Origin: Streptomyces sp. NBC_00259 | Lineage (GTDB): Bacteria > Actinomycetota > Actinomycetes > Streptomycetales > Streptomycetaceae | Direction of reading: 5' to 3' | Assembly (NCBI RefSeq): GCF_036181745.1 | Contig: NZ_CP108080.1 | Span: forward strand, 2,294,001-2,358,000 | Length of the DNA stretch: 64,000 bases | Shown: in pieces, positions 62,708 through 64,000 of the stretch | Layout of the letters: each line of letters begins with the position of its first letter | Position numbering within the stretch: position 1 is the stretch's first letter | Position numbers and translations under genes: made by a program | Notes under the pieces: model-generated | The model's database searches: none | What the model was told of the DNA's origin: nothing | The model's input: only the letters and a program-made list of their open reading frames with translations

Positions 62708-63208
62708 ATGAGCATGATCGGTGAGTACCTGCGCGTCACGGCCGTCGAACTCGACCGGGCGATCCAGAACCCTGTCTGGGCCCTGGACTTCGTCGAAGAG
62801 GTCGAGGACCGCGAGGAGGAGTCGACGCCCACCCCGGCCGAGGCGCGCCGTTTCAGCACGTACAAGACCTGGGACATGCTCCGCTTCCTGCTGGCGCGCA
62901 CCGGGTTCCCCGTGTACGTGATCCATGGTGAGGAGCCCTTCGCCGAGGACGAGGACTGGGGATACGGGCCACCGAGGTACCTGCGGCCCGAGCGGGTGCG
63001 GCTCGCGGCACAATCTCTCCTCACCGTGACGTACGACCGACTCATCGACGACGTGGACCGTGCGGACCTGACCAAGGCCGCGGTGTACCCGCAGGGATGG
63101 GACGGTCCCGGAGCGCTCGAGTGGGGGCGCCACTGGTACGGCGGCCTGACGCAGTTCTTCGAGGCCGCCGCTGCGGCGGATGACGCCATGCTCATCTGGC
63201 TCGACTGA
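62708..63208 (+). CDS. DUF1877 (YfbM-like) protein
   Basis: A 166-residue acidic protein. MSMIGEYLRVTAVELDRAI, then STYKTWDMLRFLLARTGFPV, GEEPFAEDEDWGYGPPRYLRP, and WGRHWYGGLTQFFEAAAAA are the DUF1877 pattern, full length. These are cytoplasmic proteins of unknown function, often in toxin-immunity neighbourhoods as well as alone. Here no toxin gene is adjacent. Confidence 0.87.
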   Translation: MSMIGEYLRVTAVELDRAIQNPVWALDFVEEVEDREEESTPTPAEARRFSTYKTWDMLRFLLARTGFPVYVIHGEEPFAEDEDWGYGPPRYLRPERVRLAAQSLLTVTYDRLIDDVDRADLTKAAVYPQGWDGPGALEWGRHWYGGLTQFFEAAAAADDAMLIWLD

Positions 63209-63285
63209 CGGGGGCAGGGCCGAGCGGATGCACTCGGCTCGGGAACCACAGGAGGTCACAACCGTCGGCTGCTTCGTCTACGAAC

Positions 63286-63756
63286 TCACCGATCGGGGAA
63301 GGTGAGCCGCAGGACGATCTCGCCGTCGTCGATCTCCCCGGTGGGCTCGAACCCGAACTTCTGGTAGAAGGGCCACGGTTCGCCGTCGCCGGGCTCGTAG
63401 CTGGTCAGCAGCTCGGTGGCGCCGTCCGCGCGAACCAGGGCGGCGATCTGCGCAAGCGCGTCCCGGCCGATGCCTCGCTTCTGGTACCGCTTGTCGATGA
63501 GGAGGCGCCACAGGAAGTGCCGTCCCTTGTAAGGACCGGCCGGCGGTTTCCACGACAACATCACGAAGCCGACCGGCTCGTCACCACGGTAGACGGCGCG
63601 GTACCAGGGATTGGCCTCCGGCGTCTTCGCCGCATCCTTGAGCGACCTGGACACGGAGGCGACGAACTGCTTCTGGTCGCGTCGGACGCGAAGTGCACGA
63701 ACGGCATCCCAGTTGTCGTCGGTGACCTCCCGTAGCTGCACGCCTGGGGACTCCAT
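63286..63756 (-). CDS. GNAT acetyltransferase, diamine/spermidine type
   Basis: A 156-residue GNAT. VQLREVTDDNWDAVRALRV opens it, then YRGDEPVGFVMLSW. The acetyl-CoA loop is DKRYQKRGIGRDALAQIAAL (Q-K-R-G-I-G), and the end reads YQKFGFEPTGEIDDGEIVLRL. This order fits BltD/PaiA-like polyamine acetyltransferases. ATG 63756 has AAGGGG at about 7 nt. A tandem repeat lies 44 bp upstream. Confidence 0.85.
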   Translation of the reverse strand: MESPGVQLREVTDDNWDAVRALRVRRDQKQFVASVSRSLKDAAKTPEANPWYRAVYRGDEPVGFVMLSWKPPAGPYKGRHFLWRLLIDKRYQKRGIGRDALAQIAALVRADGATELLTSYEPGDGEPWPFYQKFGFEPTGEIDDGEIVLRLTFPDR

Positions 63757-63799
63757 GCCACACCCCTTTCTGCATCCGTCAACTGCGCCGTCCAGGTGC

Positions 63800-63843
63800 G
63801 CGTTGCGTACGCGTTGCCTACGCGGTGTGTACGCGGTGTGTAC
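63800..63843. repeat. Four 11-bp tandem units upstream of the GNAT gene
   Basis: Units GCGTTGCGTAC, GCGTTGCCTAC, GCGGTGTGTAC and GCGGTGTGTAC follow one another exactly. The 11-bp period, about one helical turn, and the position 44-87 bp before the start suggest binding sites for a regulator. From here to the right edge (63844-64000) I see no supported gene. Confidence 0.65.
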
Positions 63844-64000
63844 GCGTGGTCGAGGACGCCACGTTGATCGTCTCGCAGCGTATGCGACCCAGCCGATCCG
63901 GAACGGGACTGGCACGCCGGGCCGCGACATGGCGCGCCGCGGCCGGGATCGTTGGCAACCTTCCCAGGTGTGCGGCGGTCTTACCGGGCGTCTTGTTCGG

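Noticed and set aside
63903-64000. Possible gene start at the right edge (MARRGRDRWQPSQ)
   Set aside because: No ribosome site and under 35 codons visible, so it cannot be supported.

Overview
This window is high-GC actinobacterial DNA, most likely from the chromosome of a Streptomyces or close relative. Third codon positions are strongly G/C. GTG and TTG starts are common. The gene content is typical of the genus: a WhiJ-type regulator with its DUF397 partner and HATPase, a WhiB-like protein, FG-GAP secreted proteins, an ALF-repeat toxin, DUF4913, DUF2277 and DUF1877. I saw no rRNA, tRNA, CRISPR array, insertion sequence, integrase or attachment site. The window starts inside a gene; the last 240 bases hold no gene I can support.

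Region by region. 1-4.4 kb: end of a secreted polysaccharide lyase, then a divergent steroid thiolase / CYP125 pair around a KstR-like operator. 4.4-13.7 kb: secreted and surface proteins. Two are paralogous trypsin-fold proteins whose catalytic triads are eroded, and between them lies a 1,217-residue ALF-repeat/coiled-coil polymorphic toxin followed by an acidic probable immunity protein. 13.7-15.4 kb: a WhiJ-like regulator carrying a TTA codon, a double DUF397 protein and an RsbW-like ATPase. 15.4-24 kb: metabolic genes (SDR, serine hydrolase, O-methyltransferase, epimerase-like protein, ABM monooxygenase, serpin, glutamate dehydrogenase). 24.2-44.5 kb: a large divergent locus that looks like a stripped-down type IV secretion system. 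It has VirB2-, VirB3-, VirB4-, VirB6-, VirB8- and VirD4-like proteins and a three-domain cell-wall hydrolase, but no relaxase. Two paralogous lipoproteins, a WhiB-like fusion and a small coupled block of effector/immunity-like genes ride with it. From memory it resembles the conserved cmd cluster of S. coelicolor (about SCO4126-4131), which was linked to differentiation and chromosome segregation. 44.6-63.8 kb: housekeeping and accessory genes (GNATs, an MFS-MarR fusion, HAD phosphatase, UPF0016 and FetB-like transporters, secreted HNH nuclease, PhoD-like phosphatase, FAD protein, DoxX, Cu/Zn SOD-like protein, DedA, tyrosine-phosphatase-like protein, SDR, VOC protein, DUF1877).

The genes that appear to act together are the thiolase/CYP125 pair (sterol side-chain oxidation, probably co-repressed), the toxin with its immunity gene, the three-gene WhiJ-type module, and the two arms of the secretion-like locus, which share one intergenic control region at 38,487-38,777. 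Several convergent gene pairs are separated by long GC-rich hairpins that I read as bidirectional terminators.

Limits: family names come from motif recognition by eye. Starts were chosen from visible Shine-Dalgarno sequences and may be a few codons off.
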